Shown: positions 16,133-25,537 of the stretch, one piece after another | How the letters are laid out: each line of letters begins with the position of its first letter | Numbering within the stretch: the stretch's first letter is position 1 | From: an uncultured Flavobacteriaceae bacterium | GTDB taxonomy: Bacteria; Bacteroidota; Bacteroidia; Flavobacteriales; Flavobacteriaceae | NCBI GenBank assembly: GCA_947502975.1 | Contig: CANNBV010000004.1 | Coordinates: 310,001-374,000, forward strand | Reading direction: 5' to 3' | DNA length: 64,000 nucleotides | Made by a program: the position numbers and the translations under genes | The notes under the pieces: model-generated | Database searches by the model: none | Told to the model about the DNA's origin: nothing | What the model saw: the letters and a program-made list of their open reading frames with translations, nothing else

Positions 16133-17080
16133 ATGAACAACCATTTTAAATCCATCATTTTACAAAAAACAGGTGCCTCTTCTTTAGTTGAAAAAGAAAT
16201 CATTCAAGAATTATGGAGCGGTTATGGTAAAATTATCCGTGTTGCATTAGAAAACGCAGCTATAGAAAGTGTTGTTGTAAAACATGTACAATTACCCAGA
16301 AATCATAATCACCCAAGAGGTTGGAATACAGATATTGGTCATCAAAGAAAATTAAAATCTTACGAGGTTGAAACCACTTGGTATAAAAAGTATAGCAGCG
16401 GTAGTAAAGCTCGTCTACCAAAGTGTTTTACCATTGAAAGCTATAACGATGAAGTACTTATAGTTCTAGAAGATTTGGATAAAGCAGGGTTCCCTCTGCG
16501 CAAACATAATGTGGCGTGGCAAGAGATTGATAGATGTTTAAAGTGGTTGGCGCAATTTCATGCAAGTTATTTAGGAAAAGTTCCTGATGGACTTTGGGAC
16601 GTAGGCACCTATTGGCATTTAGAAACCAGACCTCAAGAACTGGAAGTTTTAGAAGACAACCCATTAAAAAACGCAGCTGCTGCAATTGACAAAAAACTAA
16701 ATAACTGTAGCTTTAAAACATTTGTGCATGGCGATGCAAAATTGGCAAACTTTTGTTTTTCAGAAAATGGACAAGTTGCTGGTGTAGATTTTCAATATGT
16801 AGGCGGTGGATGTGGTATGAAAGATGTGGCCTATTTTATCGGCAGCTGCCTCAATGAAAGCGATTGCGAGCGTTTGGAATCAACAATATTAGACACCTAC
16901 TTTACGCATTTACACAAAGCACTTGGTAAAATAAATGAAGCGCTTGAAAACGAATGGCGATCGTTATATCGTGTGGCTTGGGCAGATTTTCATCGGTTTT
17001 TAAAAGGTTGGAGTCCTGGCCATTGGAAAATCAACAGTTATAGTGAACGTATCACTGCTGAAGTCATTAAAAACCTATAG
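16133..17080 (+). CDS. APH/choline-kinase-fold phosphotransferase
   Basis: 315-residue cytoplasmic kinase-fold protein. It carries the catalytic loop [12 protein letters not shown] (H-G-D-x(4)-N, about 200-211) and the metal-binding [12 protein letters not shown] with a D-F-Q motif in place of DFG, as in the ecdysteroid-kinase-like/APH group. The N-lobe carries VVVKHVQLP (likely ATP-binding Lys) and [10 protein letters not shown]. The substrate is unknown. The next gene starts 2 nt after its stop and encodes an inositol-monophosphatase-type enzyme, so the two may act on the same small molecule. The promoter suggests a leaderless transcript. Confidence 0.8.
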   Translation: MNNHFKSIILQKTGASSLVEKEIIQELWSGYGKIIRVALENAAIESVVVKHVQLPRNHNHPRGWNTDIGHQRKLKSYEVETTWYKKYSSGSKARLPKCFTIESYNDEVLIVLEDLDKAGFPLRKHNVAWQEIDRCLKWLAQFHASYLGKVPDGLWDVGTYWHLETRPQELEVLEDNPLKNAAAAIDKKLNNCSFKTFVHGDAKLANFCFSENGQVAGVDFQYVGGGCGMKDVAYFIGSCLNESDCERLESTILDTYFTHLHKALGKINEALENEWRSLYRVAWADFHRFLKGWSPGHWKINSYSERITAEVIKNL

Positions 17081-17082
17081 TA

Positions 17083-17925
17083 ATGGACTTACAACATTTA
17101 GCAAATATTGCTATTGAAGCTGCGGTTTCTGCTGGAAAAGTCATTCAGAAACATATGAATGATAACATTCTTGTGGAACAAAAAGAAGGAGGGTCCAACT
17201 ATGCCTCTCAAGTAGTAACAAAAGTAGATCGTGAATGCGAAAGCGTTATTTTGTCACATTTAATGCCAACTTGCAAAGCATTTGATATTGGTTTGTTATC
17301 TGAGGAGACGAACGATGATGGCAGCCGATTTGAAAAGGATGTATTTTGGTGTATAGATCCTATGGACGGCACATTAGCATTTATCAATAAACACCCTGGA
17401 TTTTCCATTTCTATTGCCTTAATTTCTAGAGATGGAACGCCTGTAATTGGCGTTGTATTTGATCCTAGTACCGAAACACTATACCATGCTATACATGAAA
17501 AAGGTGCTTATAAAAATAGAATCCCTTGGAATATTAAAAATACTAATGACTACTTAACCTACGCTACAGATAAAACATTAAGTGATACACCAAAGTCAAA
17601 TGAAATACAACAAATATTAAATAAACATAAAGCCGCTTTAGGATTAAAAGACATTAAAGAAGTTTCAGGAGCTGGTGCAGTTATGAATGCCATTTTAGTC
17701 TTAGAAAACGGACCTGCTTGTTTTTTAAAACTTCCTAAAAAAAACCTTGGTGGTGGTAGTATTTGGGATTATGCAGCCACAGCTTGTATTTACCAAGAAC
17801 TGGGTTTACCAGCAACAGATTTTAATGGTGAAATATTAGATTTAAATAAAAAGGATGGTACGTTTATGAATCATCAAGGGGTTTATTTTTCTAACTTGAT
17901 TTCAGGGGAATTTCCACCACTCTGA
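17083..17925 (+). CDS. Inositol monophosphatase / CysQ-like phosphatase
   Basis: 280 residues of the Li+-sensitive Mg2+-dependent phosphatase family. Metal-binding motifs are present: SEETNDDG (E of motif A), WCIDPMDGTLAFINKHPGF (D-P-x-D-G-T) and GGGSIWDYAATACI (W-D). The family covers inositol monophosphatases and 3'(2'),5'-bisphosphate nucleotidases; the sequence alone does not decide. It is coupled to the upstream kinase-like gene (2-nt gap). It converges with the cyclase-family gene 9 nt away, with no obvious hairpin between them. Confidence 0.85.
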   Translation: MDLQHLANIAIEAAVSAGKVIQKHMNDNILVEQKEGGSNYASQVVTKVDRECESVILSHLMPTCKAFDIGLLSEETNDDGSRFEKDVFWCIDPMDGTLAFINKHPGFSISIALISRDGTPVIGVVFDPSTETLYHAIHEKGAYKNRIPWNIKNTNDYLTYATDKTLSDTPKSNEIQQILNKHKAALGLKDIKEVSGAGAVMNAILVLENGPACFLKLPKKNLGGGSIWDYAATACIYQELGLPATDFNGEILDLNKKDGTFMNHQGVYFSNLISGEFPPL

Positions 17926-17934
17926 GAATACACG

Positions 17935-18765
17935 TTATTTATTAACAAACGCCACAATCCTTAAAGGCGCGCCACTACCTCCTTTAATTTTCATAGGTAG
18001 TGCTACAACTTCAAAATCTTTATTTGGTAATTGATCTAGATTAGTTAAATTCTCAAAAGCTGGAATATTTTCAGATAATAAAATGATATGCGTCTTAAAC
18101 AATTTCGATTGTCCATAATCAATACTCGGAGTATCAAGACCAATAGAATTAATGTTTCTATGATCTACTAACCATTGCGCAGCTTCTGGAGATAGGCCAG
18201 GAAAGTGTAATAACTTAACCGCATCAGGACCGCGTTGATCCGTTCCTAAATATTTTTTCTTATCTGGGTAATACTTTGAAAAACCTGTCTCTAATAAAAC
18301 AATACTACCCTCAGGAATTTGCATATTATTGGCCTTTTCCCAATTGGTAAAATCTTCAATACTCACCAAATAATCGGGATTAGTTAACGAACGTTCAGAA
18401 ACATCAACTTTAATTGCAGGACCTATTAATTTTTCTAAAGGAATTTCATTAACATGCTGCTTGTTTGCTGCAAAATGAATAGGTGCATCTATATGTGTAC
18501 CACCATGTTCTGCAGTAGTAAAATTATTCGCCGCATAGTAGTAGCCTGCATCGGTATGACCATCAGCTACAACATCCATTTCAAATTCTTTAGCAGTTAC
18601 CCAATACACTGTTTCTTCGGAAAACTCGTGCGTTAAGTCAATAATTTGTCTTTTAACTGGTTTATCGGTTTCATGATTGGCTTTAGGTTTTGACGCTTCT
18701 GTTTTGTTTTGACAATTCATCAAAACCAAAATAGCTAATAAAAAAATGCACTTTGCTGCTTTCAT
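17935..18765 (-). CDS. Cyclase-family (kynurenine formamidase-like) lipoprotein
   Basis: 276 residues. The signal peptide ends in the lipobox VLMNC (about Cys18), so the mature enzyme is probably membrane-anchored in the periplasm or at the outer membrane. The metal-binding motif EHGGTHIDAPIHF fits H-x-G-T-H-x-D-x-P-x-H of the cyclase/formamidase family (Zn or Mn hydrolase). LDLTHEF-like IIDLTHEFSEETVYW opens the domain. The cellular substrate is unknown. A TTATCTTT-like -7 element lies just upstream on the minus strand. Confidence 0.85.
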   Translation of the reverse strand: MKAAKCIFLLAILVLMNCQNKTEASKPKANHETDKPVKRQIIDLTHEFSEETVYWVTAKEFEMDVVADGHTDAGYYYAANNFTTAEHGGTHIDAPIHFAANKQHVNEIPLEKLIGPAIKVDVSERSLTNPDYLVSIEDFTNWEKANNMQIPEGSIVLLETGFSKYYPDKKKYLGTDQRGPDAVKLLHFPGLSPEAAQWLVDHRNINSIGLDTPSIDYGQSKLFKTHIILLSENIPAFENLTNLDQLPNKDFEVVALPMKIKGGSGAPLRIVAFVNK

Positions 18766-18829
18766 TATAATATGATTAATTCTACTATTAAAGATAAAAA
18801 ATTAAATCTACGCTTTGCTTATCTGATCT

Positions 18830-21800
18830 TTATTTCAGTTTCAAAAAACTCAATTCACTATTGGCAGTCAACAACATTAAATACGATTCATCATTAATAA
18901 TGATTTGCTTAATAGCTTTTGTTTCAGTATTTGAAATAGTTTGATTTAAAACTTTAAATTTTGGGTCATCATTCGCTTCCAAAATATAACCTTGAGAAGC
19001 ATCATAACGAATGGTTTCTACCTCAGCGTCATATATGGTGCCAACACCTATAACTTCTAGAGCCTCATCATGATTTATATCTAAAAACTCAAAATCTAAG
19101 GTAGGCCCACACTGTCCTTTATCTGGTAACCTGTGGAATTCAAAATTGGAGTTGCCTTTATTTTCTATATAATATGAACTAAACGATGTTACATTTAAAT
19201 GCAATGCATTCTCAATATTGTCTTTACCATAAATATCAAAAATGTTTGAATTAGCGAAGGCTTTGTAAGATTCAATTTTGTCTTTTAAAAACGGTGTTTG
19301 TTCTGTGGAACATTCTTTTCCGCGAATGGGAAATATATCATCATCATAAGTTTTACTTAATGCAAAATCATAGCTGTTATTATCATCAAAATAATTAGCG
19401 TAAACATGTAATGGTTTTGACTCTGTTGGATGAAATTTATTGTTTTCGCCTAAATTCCCTACGAAATAATCCTCGTCTCCATCATTATCAAAATCTATCG
19501 CTTTTACGGTTTGATACCATCCTGTTTTAGAATCTGTAGATAGTTCTTCTTTCGTAAAAATACCATTGTCATTATTAAAAAATGAAACTGGTAACCACTC
19601 TCCAACAACTATTAAATCTTTGTCACCATCGTTGTCATAATCTGAAAACACTGCATCATTTACTAACCCTAAATATTTTAATGCTTTTGCGCGTTTATTT
19701 GTGGCATTTATAAAAGTTCCGTTTCTGTTTTCTAGCAAATAAGATTCTGGTGCTTTGGGGTATTTTCCAGGAATTACTCTTCCGCCCACAAACACATCTA
19801 AATCACCATCGTTATCAAAATCGTCAGCTGCAATTGCTTTTGTAACTCCCAGTATTTTAGGCAATCTCCCTTTTGAAAATTGTCCTTTTCCATTATTAAT
19901 GTATAATCGGTCTTGTAATAACGTATCATTTTCCGGTAAACTATAATTTCCTGAGGCAACATATAGATCCAAATCTCCATCGTTATCGGCATCGAAAAAC
20001 AACGCATTAGTATCATTGTAGGCTTTATCTTTTTCAAATAAACTATGGTTTATTGAAGTGAATTTACCTGAACTATTTTGAAGATACATCTGTGCAGGAT
20101 GACCAGCGGTATTACCAATAAACAAATCTTCTAAACCATCATTATTAATATCAGCCACAGATACGGCCGCATCAATTGTAGATTGTTTTTGTGGCAATAA
20201 CACCTGTAAATTATAGTCATTAAAATCCACTGATTTGTGCTTATAATTTATGCCGAATTCTGGAGCTGAAACACTTTCTAAAAGCGGTTTAGTTTCTTCA
20301 ATACTTGCCTCAACATTTTTTGCATTTTGATAAGACAGTGTTATATGTTGATTCATCTCAATATTATTCAACGTTTCTACTTTACCATCATTCCAAATCA
20401 CTTTTAAACTATCCACAGCTTTAAATTCACCCAACCCAAAAATCAAATTACTGCTTACGGAAGACTGATAGCCTCTGCTAGTATACACTTCTTTAGATTG
20501 TTTTACATTACCTGTGAAAAGCAAAACTTTAGTACCAATACCATTTCTATTGTTTTCAGAACCTACTAAACTTATTTTTAAATAGTTTGAAGTACTATTA
20601 TTTCTATAGATAGATGCTTCATCAGATTGATTATTCAACACCAAATCTAAATCACCATCATTATCAAAATCTGCATAAGCTGCACCATTGGAATTTATTT
20701 TGGCATCAAAACCGTAATCAAAGGAAACATCTTTAAACGTATACCCTCCATTATTTAAAAACATATAGTTGGTCAATTTTTCTGAAGGTATGAGTTGTAA
20801 CGCGGCTTCTAAATTTTTGGCTTTATCATATCTGGATAATTTTCCCTTCATATCCTGCCTAAAATCCTGATTTGCTATATCTTTTTGAATTCCATTCGTG
20901 ACAAACAAATCACTAAACCCATCATTATTAAAATCAGCAATTAGTGGCGCCCAACTCCAGTCGGTTTTGGCTACGCCAGAAAACTGAGCAATGTCACTAT
21001 AGGTCCCATTTCCATTATTTAATTGCAACATGTTAGACATGTACTGATGATGCCAACCTCTGTTCACCATACGATTAAACTTTGAGGTACTCATGGTTGC
21101 CATATTTTCCTTTCCACGTTTTCTATCAGCAGCCAACATATCTAAAACTACTAAATCGGGTTGTAAATCATTATCAATATCAGCAAAATCAGAACCCATA
21201 CTATTATTTGAAACATGCTTAAATCGGGTTAAAATCTCATCTTTAAACGTACCATCTTGATTGTTAATGAATAAAAAATCAGGCTCCAGAAAATCATTAG
21301 CCACATAAATATCTGGCCAATTGTCATTATTAAAATCACCAATAGAAGCACTCAATCCCCAAGCAACTTTTTGGGTACCCGCTGCTTTGGAAACATCAAC
21401 ATACTTACCATCGTCATTTCTAAATAGGCGGTCCAAATCATCTTTGTTAATTCTGGTTTGTAGATTAGGGTTCAACAGTGTTTGCATTTTAGCTTCCAAA
21501 CTGTGATTGACTAAATACATATCTAAATCGCCATCTCTATCATAATCAAAAAAATAAGCTTGGGTAGAAAATCCATTTTCTTTTAGTCCATAGTTGCAGG
21601 CTTCTTCTTTAAACTCATTATTTTTTTGATTAATAAAGAGTTTGTTTTGCCTTGCACTTCTATCCTTTACAGAAGCGGATTTGCACACATAAATATCTAA
21701 CCATCCGTCATTATTAATGTCAATCATCGTTACACCAGTAGACCAACCTTTGTTATCTTCTACTCCAGCAGATTTGGTAATATCTTCAAACACAAAATTG

Positions 21801-22096
21801 CCCTTATTAAGGTACAGCTTATTCGAATTTTGATTGGATGTAAAGTAGATATCTTCCAATCCATCATTATTAATATCTCCAACAGCAACACCGCCGCCAT
21901 TATAGATATAGGAATAGTTCAAAAAATTAAAATCGGGGGTTTCTTCTACCACATTCTTAAAATTGATATTAGAATGACTAGAAGGAATATTGGTAAAGAT
22001 CACATCTTTGCCATCAACGTAAGCTTCTGGTAAGTCTTTACAAGATAAAGATAAAACAAGAATTAACAGATATAATGCAATTCTGTATGGCATCAA
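18830..22096 (-). CDS. Large VCBS/FG-GAP repeat lipoprotein with ASPIC/UnbV domain (CRTAC1-like)
   Basis: 1088 residues. The lipobox LSLSC (about Cys19) indicates an outer-membrane lipoprotein. Many calcium-binding FG-GAP/VCBS repeats (ADINNDGLEDIYFTS, GDFNNDNWPDIYVAND, FDNDGDLDLVLNN, DFDNDGDLDVFVGG) are spread over the length and should form beta-propellers. In the middle (about 505-590) is an ASPIC/UnbV module (NRNGIGTKVLLF, YTSRGYQSSVSSNLIFGLG). Such proteins often accompany SusCD loci in Bacteroidota, but none is adjacent here. Function is probably surface binding of glycan or protein. Confidence 0.9.
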   Translation of the reverse strand: MMPYRIALYLLILVLSLSCKDLPEAYVDGKDVIFTNIPSSHSNINFKNVVEETPDFNFLNYSYIYNGGGVAVGDINNDGLEDIYFTSNQNSNKLYLNKGNFVFEDITKSAGVEDNKGWSTGVTMIDINNDGWLDIYVCKSASVKDRSARQNKLFINQKNNEFKEEACNYGLKENGFSTQAYFFDYDRDGDLDMYLVNHSLEAKMQTLLNPNLQTRINKDDLDRLFRNDDGKYVDVSKAAGTQKVAWGLSASIGDFNNDNWPDIYVANDFLEPDFLFINNQDGTFKDEILTRFKHVSNNSMGSDFADIDNDLQPDLVVLDMLAADRKRGKENMATMSTSKFNRMVNRGWHHQYMSNMLQLNNGNGTYSDIAQFSGVAKTDWSWAPLIADFNNDGFSDLFVTNGIQKDIANQDFRQDMKGKLSRYDKAKNLEAALQLIPSEKLTNYMFLNNGGYTFKDVSFDYGFDAKINSNGAAYADFDNDGDLDLVLNNQSDEASIYRNNSTSNYLKISLVGSENNRNGIGTKVLLFTGNVKQSKEVYTSRGYQSSVSSNLIFGLGEFKAVDSLKVIWNDGKVETLNNIEMNQHITLSYQNAKNVEASIEETKPLLESVSAPEFGINYKHKSVDFNDYNLQVLLPQKQSTIDAAVSVADINNDGLEDLFIGNTAGHPAQMYLQNSSGKFTSINHSLFEKDKAYNDTNALFFDADNDGDLDLYVASGNYSLPENDTLLQDRLYINNGKGQFSKGRLPKILGVTKAIAADDFDNDGDLDVFVGGRVIPGKYPKAPESYLLENRNGTFINATNKRAKALKYLGLVNDAVFSDYDNDGDKDLIVVGEWLPVSFFNNDNGIFTKEELSTDSKTGWYQTVKAIDFDNDGDEDYFVGNLGENNKFHPTESKPLHVYANYFDDNNSYDFALSKTYDDDIFPIRGKECSTEQTPFLKDKIESYKAFANSNIFDIYGKDNIENALHLNVTSFSSYYIENKGNSNFEFHRLPDKGQCGPTLDFEFLDINHDEALEVIGVGTIYDAEVETIRYDASQGYILEANDDPKFKVLNQTISNTETKAIKQIIINDESYLMLLTANSELSFLKLK

Positions 22097-22132
22097 ATAT
22101 TCCTTTTAATTTTTAAACCCAAGATAGTAAAA

Positions 22133-23035
22133 TCAAAAGAAAATCTCTTGCGCTAATCTGAAGGTATTTGCATGCGCCTCAATAATAATTTTAATATCCG
22201 GGGAATACCCACCTCCCATGGAACACATTACTGGTATTTGATATTCATTACACGTTTCCAATACAAAACGATCACGTGCCTTACAACCTTCTATAGTCAT
22301 TGCTAACTTGCCTAATTTATCTGAGGCTACAACATCAACACCGCATAAATAATAGATAAAATCTGGTTTTTGGATTTGAATTAATTTAGGCAATGTATCT
22401 TTTAAAATCTTTAGGTACGTTTCATCATTTGTGTCATTTTCTAAAGCAATATCTAAATTGCTTTGTTCTTTTTTAAATGGATAATTTCCTTTTCCATGCA
22501 TTGAAAATGTGAATACTTCATTATCATTTTGAAAAATTTCTGCTGTTCCATTTCCCTGATGTACATCCAAGTCAACTATCAAAACTTTTGAAACTAGACC
22601 TTCATGTAATAAATATCGGGCACCAATAGCCTGGTCATTCAATAAGCAAAATGCTTCACCTCTATCAGAATAGGCGTGATGCGTACCTCCAGCAATATTC
22701 ATAGCAACACCATGTTTTAATGCAAATTCACCTGCTTTTATAGTTCCATCAGCAATAATGACTTCACGCTTTACCAGAACGTCGCTTAGAGGAAATCCAA
22801 TTTTTCTGGCGGCTCTTGCATCTAAGGTTTGATTTTGTAAGTCTTGATAATAGGTTGTTGTATGGACTCTGACAATATGTTCATCTTTAGGTATTCTAGG
22901 TTCAAAAAAATTATCTGGAATACATGTGCCTTCATGCAACAATTGTTTTGGCAGTAGCTCATACTTTATCATTGGGAATCGATGTCCTTCTGGTAAAGGG
23001 TGCGTATAAATAGGGTGATATGCTATTTTAAGCAT
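22133..23035 (-). CDS. Histone-deacetylase-superfamily (AcuC-like) deacetylase
   Basis: About 300 residues from the ATG at 23035 (MLKIAYHPIYTHPLPEGH), the usual N-terminus; an open frame upstream adds 13 unlikely residues. Zn-dependent deacetylase motifs: GGTHHAYSDRGEAFCLLND with the paired active-site His, VDLDVHQGNGTAEIF (Zn ligands D and H) and the C-terminal GGGYSPD. Substrates of bacterial members include acetylpolyamines and acetyl-CoA synthetase. It lies 36 nt upstream of the UnbV gene on the same strand. Confidence 0.9.
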   Translation of the reverse strand: MLKIAYHPIYTHPLPEGHRFPMIKYELLPKQLLHEGTCIPDNFFEPRIPKDEHIVRVHTTTYYQDLQNQTLDARAARKIGFPLSDVLVKREVIIADGTIKAGEFALKHGVAMNIAGGTHHAYSDRGEAFCLLNDQAIGARYLLHEGLVSKVLIVDLDVHQGNGTAEIFQNDNEVFTFSMHGKGNYPFKKEQSNLDIALENDTNDETYLKILKDTLPKLIQIQKPDFIYYLCGVDVVASDKLGKLAMTIEGCKARDRFVLETCNEYQIPVMCSMGGGYSPDIKIIIEAHANTFRLAQEIFF

Positions 23036-23230
23036 TTTAAAGATAGTGGATATTCTATTGGCTAAAATAACCAACGTTCTACTTAATCAAGTAAAAATCC
23101 AGTTATTTTACTCGAAAAATGAATTAAAAAACCCAATAGTTGCGCGATATTAATCAAATGTTGCTAATCTGTATTATCAAATTGTAGTATTTTGTTACAT
23201 ATTTAACCAAATAAATCATCTATTTTGAAT

Positions 23231-24748
23231 ATGAAACATATATTTCAAGGTCTGTTCATAGTAATGCTTGTTTTTTCTTGCAAACAAAGTGAACAAACAA
23301 ACGAACCTGCAACAGACACAAAAACATACGAAGCTAACTGGGAATCACTTGCAAAACATACTGCAAACCCAGAATGGTTTCATGACTCTAAGCTTGGTAT
23401 TTACTTTCACTGGGGGGTGTATAGTGTTCCTGCTTTTGGCTCAGAATGGTACCCACATCATTTGTATCAAGAAAGATCAGAATATGTTAAGTTTCATGAG
23501 GAGAATTATGGAAAACTTGAAACATTTGGCTATCATGATTTTATCCCAATGTTTAAAGCAGAAAACTTTGATGCTGAAGATTGGGCTGATTTATTTAAGA
23601 CAGCCGGGGCAAAATTTGCAGGTCCTGTAGCGCAACACCATGATGGTTTTGCCATGTGGGATAGTGAAATAAATCCATGGAACTCTGCAGATATGGGACC
23701 AAAAAAAGATATTACAGGTGAAATTATAACCGCCCTAAAAAATCGAGGTTTAAAAACCATGACATCCTTTCATCATGCAAGATTAAGACAACGACATAAC
23801 GGAGACTCCTCTAAATGGAAAACATATAACAGTCATTATGCTTATCACTCAGATTATCATACCTCTTCTGATGATGAAAAACTAAGAAAATTCTATGGCA
23901 ATATGCCACAGGCTGAGTTTGACCAATACTGGTTAGACCAAATAAATGAAGTAGTAGATAAATATTCGCCAGATATGTTATGGTATGATGTGTGGCTAAA
24001 TCATATTGCTGAAGATAAGGTTCAAGAAATGTCTGCATATTTCCTAAATAATGGATTAAAAACTGGCCAAGAACCTGTTTTAGTTGCTAAACATTCTGAT
24101 TTACCAAAAACCATGAGTATTTTAGATCTAGAGCAAGGTGGTAAAAAAGATGTTTCAGAGTCCGTTTGGATGACAGATATTACGGTAAGTGATAAAGGCA
24201 GCTGGTGCTATACCAATGGACAAGTATATAAATCCCCAGAACTTTTACTTAGAAATATGATTGATGTTTGGAGTAAAAACGGTGTAGTATTGTTGAATGT
24301 ATCTCCTATGGCAGATGGTACTATCAATAAGGAGCAACGAGACTTGCTTACAAATGTTGGTGGCTGGCTAGACACTTATGGTGAAGCTGTTTATGGCACT
24401 AGACCTTTTTACAAATATGGTTTTGGGCATGCTAAGGCTACAGATAGCAAACACGATGGACAATCTGCAAAAGTTGAATATACTGTAGGTGATGTAAGGT
24501 ATACGGTTTCTAAAGATAAAAAGACACTTTATATTTTCTTACTAGGTAAACCAACTGCAGGTGATAATATAGTTTTAAAATCTTTTAACGATATAAAATA
24601 TGGGCCTTATTCTCCAATAAAACGTATTGTAGAATTAAAATCTGGTAAAGAGCTAAAATGGGAAAAATCAGAACAAGCCTATAGTTTTACAGTTCCTGAT
24701 GTAGAATACAGCCAATTGGCCAATGTTTTTAAAATGGAACTAGAATAA
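23231..24748 (+). CDS. GH29 alpha-L-fucosidase lipoprotein
   Basis: 505 residues from the ATG at 23231, giving signal peptide KHIFQGLFIVMLVFSC with lipidated Cys. The GH29 catalytic barrel starts with WFHDSKLGIYFHWGVYSVPAFGSEWYP and contains AQHHDGFAMWDS and the nucleophile strand DMLWYDVWLNH (Asp after WY). A C-terminal beta-domain begins near residue 410. It removes terminal alpha-fucose from oligosaccharides; together with the sulfatases at 56722 and 61103 it hints at use of fucose-containing algal polysaccharides, though no SusCD pair adjoins it. A terminator follows. Confidence 0.93.
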   Translation: MKHIFQGLFIVMLVFSCKQSEQTNEPATDTKTYEANWESLAKHTANPEWFHDSKLGIYFHWGVYSVPAFGSEWYPHHLYQERSEYVKFHEENYGKLETFGYHDFIPMFKAENFDAEDWADLFKTAGAKFAGPVAQHHDGFAMWDSEINPWNSADMGPKKDITGEIITALKNRGLKTMTSFHHARLRQRHNGDSSKWKTYNSHYAYHSDYHTSSDDEKLRKFYGNMPQAEFDQYWLDQINEVVDKYSPDMLWYDVWLNHIAEDKVQEMSAYFLNNGLKTGQEPVLVAKHSDLPKTMSILDLEQGGKKDVSESVWMTDITVSDKGSWCYTNGQVYKSPELLLRNMIDVWSKNGVVLLNVSPMADGTINKEQRDLLTNVGGWLDTYGEAVYGTRPFYKYGFGHAKATDSKHDGQSAKVEYTVGDVRYTVSKDKKTLYIFLLGKPTAGDNIVLKSFNDIKYGPYSPIKRIVELKSGKELKWEKSEQAYSFTVPDVEYSQLANVFKMELE

Positions 24749-24770
24749 TTTCAAGATATTTAAGTAACTT

Positions 24771-24808
24771 AAAGCCTTTGTAGAAATTTCTACAAAGGCT
24801 TTTTTTTT
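24771..24808 (+). terminator. Rho-independent terminator of the GH29 gene
   Basis: AAAGCCTTTGTAGAA-ATT-TTCTACAAAGGCTTT (written in two arms) followed by a run of T: a 14-15-bp perfect stem, 22 nt after the stop. Confidence 0.93.
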
Positions 24809-24829
24809 ATATAATACTATTTTACAATC

Positions 24830-25300
24830 ATGAAATATACTCCTCAATTTATTGTAGCACTCTGTTTTTTCGTAATAGCCTGTGGTAAACCTAACACCTC
24901 TAATGTTGACAATGCAGCAGATTTTAAAGCTGTAGAAAGAGTTGTTCAAGAGGTGTTTGATGATATTTGGAGTGATAAAAAAGCGGAACTACTCTCAAAA
25001 TACCATACCAATGATTTTATACTTTTAGAACATGGCGAAGTTTGGACTAACGATACAATTGCAAACTGGTGTAAACGTGCCAAATTAAGAGATCAAGGTT
25101 TAAAGCGTATTAATAGTTTTGATTTTTTTAAGGCTAAACGAGAAGGAAATCGTATCTGGATGGCGTATCATAATTATGCTATTATAAAATCTGATAGCTT
25201 AGAACGTAAATTACAATGGCTAGAAAGTATTGTAGCAATAAAAAAAGATAGTACTTGGAAACTAGAATTGATGCATTCAACGCGGGTGAATAGACATTAA
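24830..25300 (+). CDS. SnoaL/DUF4440-like (NTF2 fold) lipoprotein
   Basis: 156 residues with a lipobox VIAC (about Cys18). The body has NTF2-like features: VVQEVFDDIWSDKKAELLSKYHTNDFILLEHGEVW at the start, then WMAYHNYAIIKSD and a final WKLELMHSTRV strand. These folds bind small ligands or catalyse diverse reactions; no catalytic role can be assigned. It follows the GH29 gene but a strong terminator separates them. It overlaps by 3 nt the end of a convergent small gene. Confidence 0.75.
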   Translation: MKYTPQFIVALCFFVIACGKPNTSNVDNAADFKAVERVVQEVFDDIWSDKKAELLSKYHTNDFILLEHGEVWTNDTIANWCKRAKLRDQGLKRINSFDFFKAKREGNRIWMAYHNYAIIKSDSLERKLQWLESIVAIKKDSTWKLELMHSTRVNRH

Positions 25301-25461
25301 GCCACTTTCTTAATCAAATCAAAGCAAGGACACTTTTTACAGCGTTTATTTTCGCCTTTTTTGAATTTTTTACAACAACTACTTTTTACTTTATTAGGAA
25401 CTTCTACTCCTAACTTTCGTAGCTTTTTAGTTGCTTTTTTTTGTTTCTTTTTTTTACCCAC
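25297..25461 (-). CDS. Small Lys/Cys-rich protein, GTG start
   Basis: 54 residues starting with GTG (25459-25461); a stop lies three codons upstream. It opens with a Lys-rich MGKKKKQKKATKK stretch, then LRKLGVEVPNKVKSSCCKKF and a Cys cluster CKKCPCF near the end (five Cys in all). I recall similar short K- and C-rich proteins as a recurrent uncharacterised family in flavobacteria. The Cys spacing could bind Zn or an Fe-S cluster. It lies upstream of ferritin's 3' end on the same strand; a metal link is speculative. Confidence 0.65.
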   Translation of the reverse strand: MGKKKKQKKATKKLRKLGVEVPNKVKSSCCKKFKKGENKRCKKCPCFDLIKKVA

Positions 25462-25537
25462 AGTGAACTACAGTATTCAAATCTGTGGGCAAAAATAAGT
25501 TATTTTTATTGAATCTAAATAAACTTAAATGTTAAAA

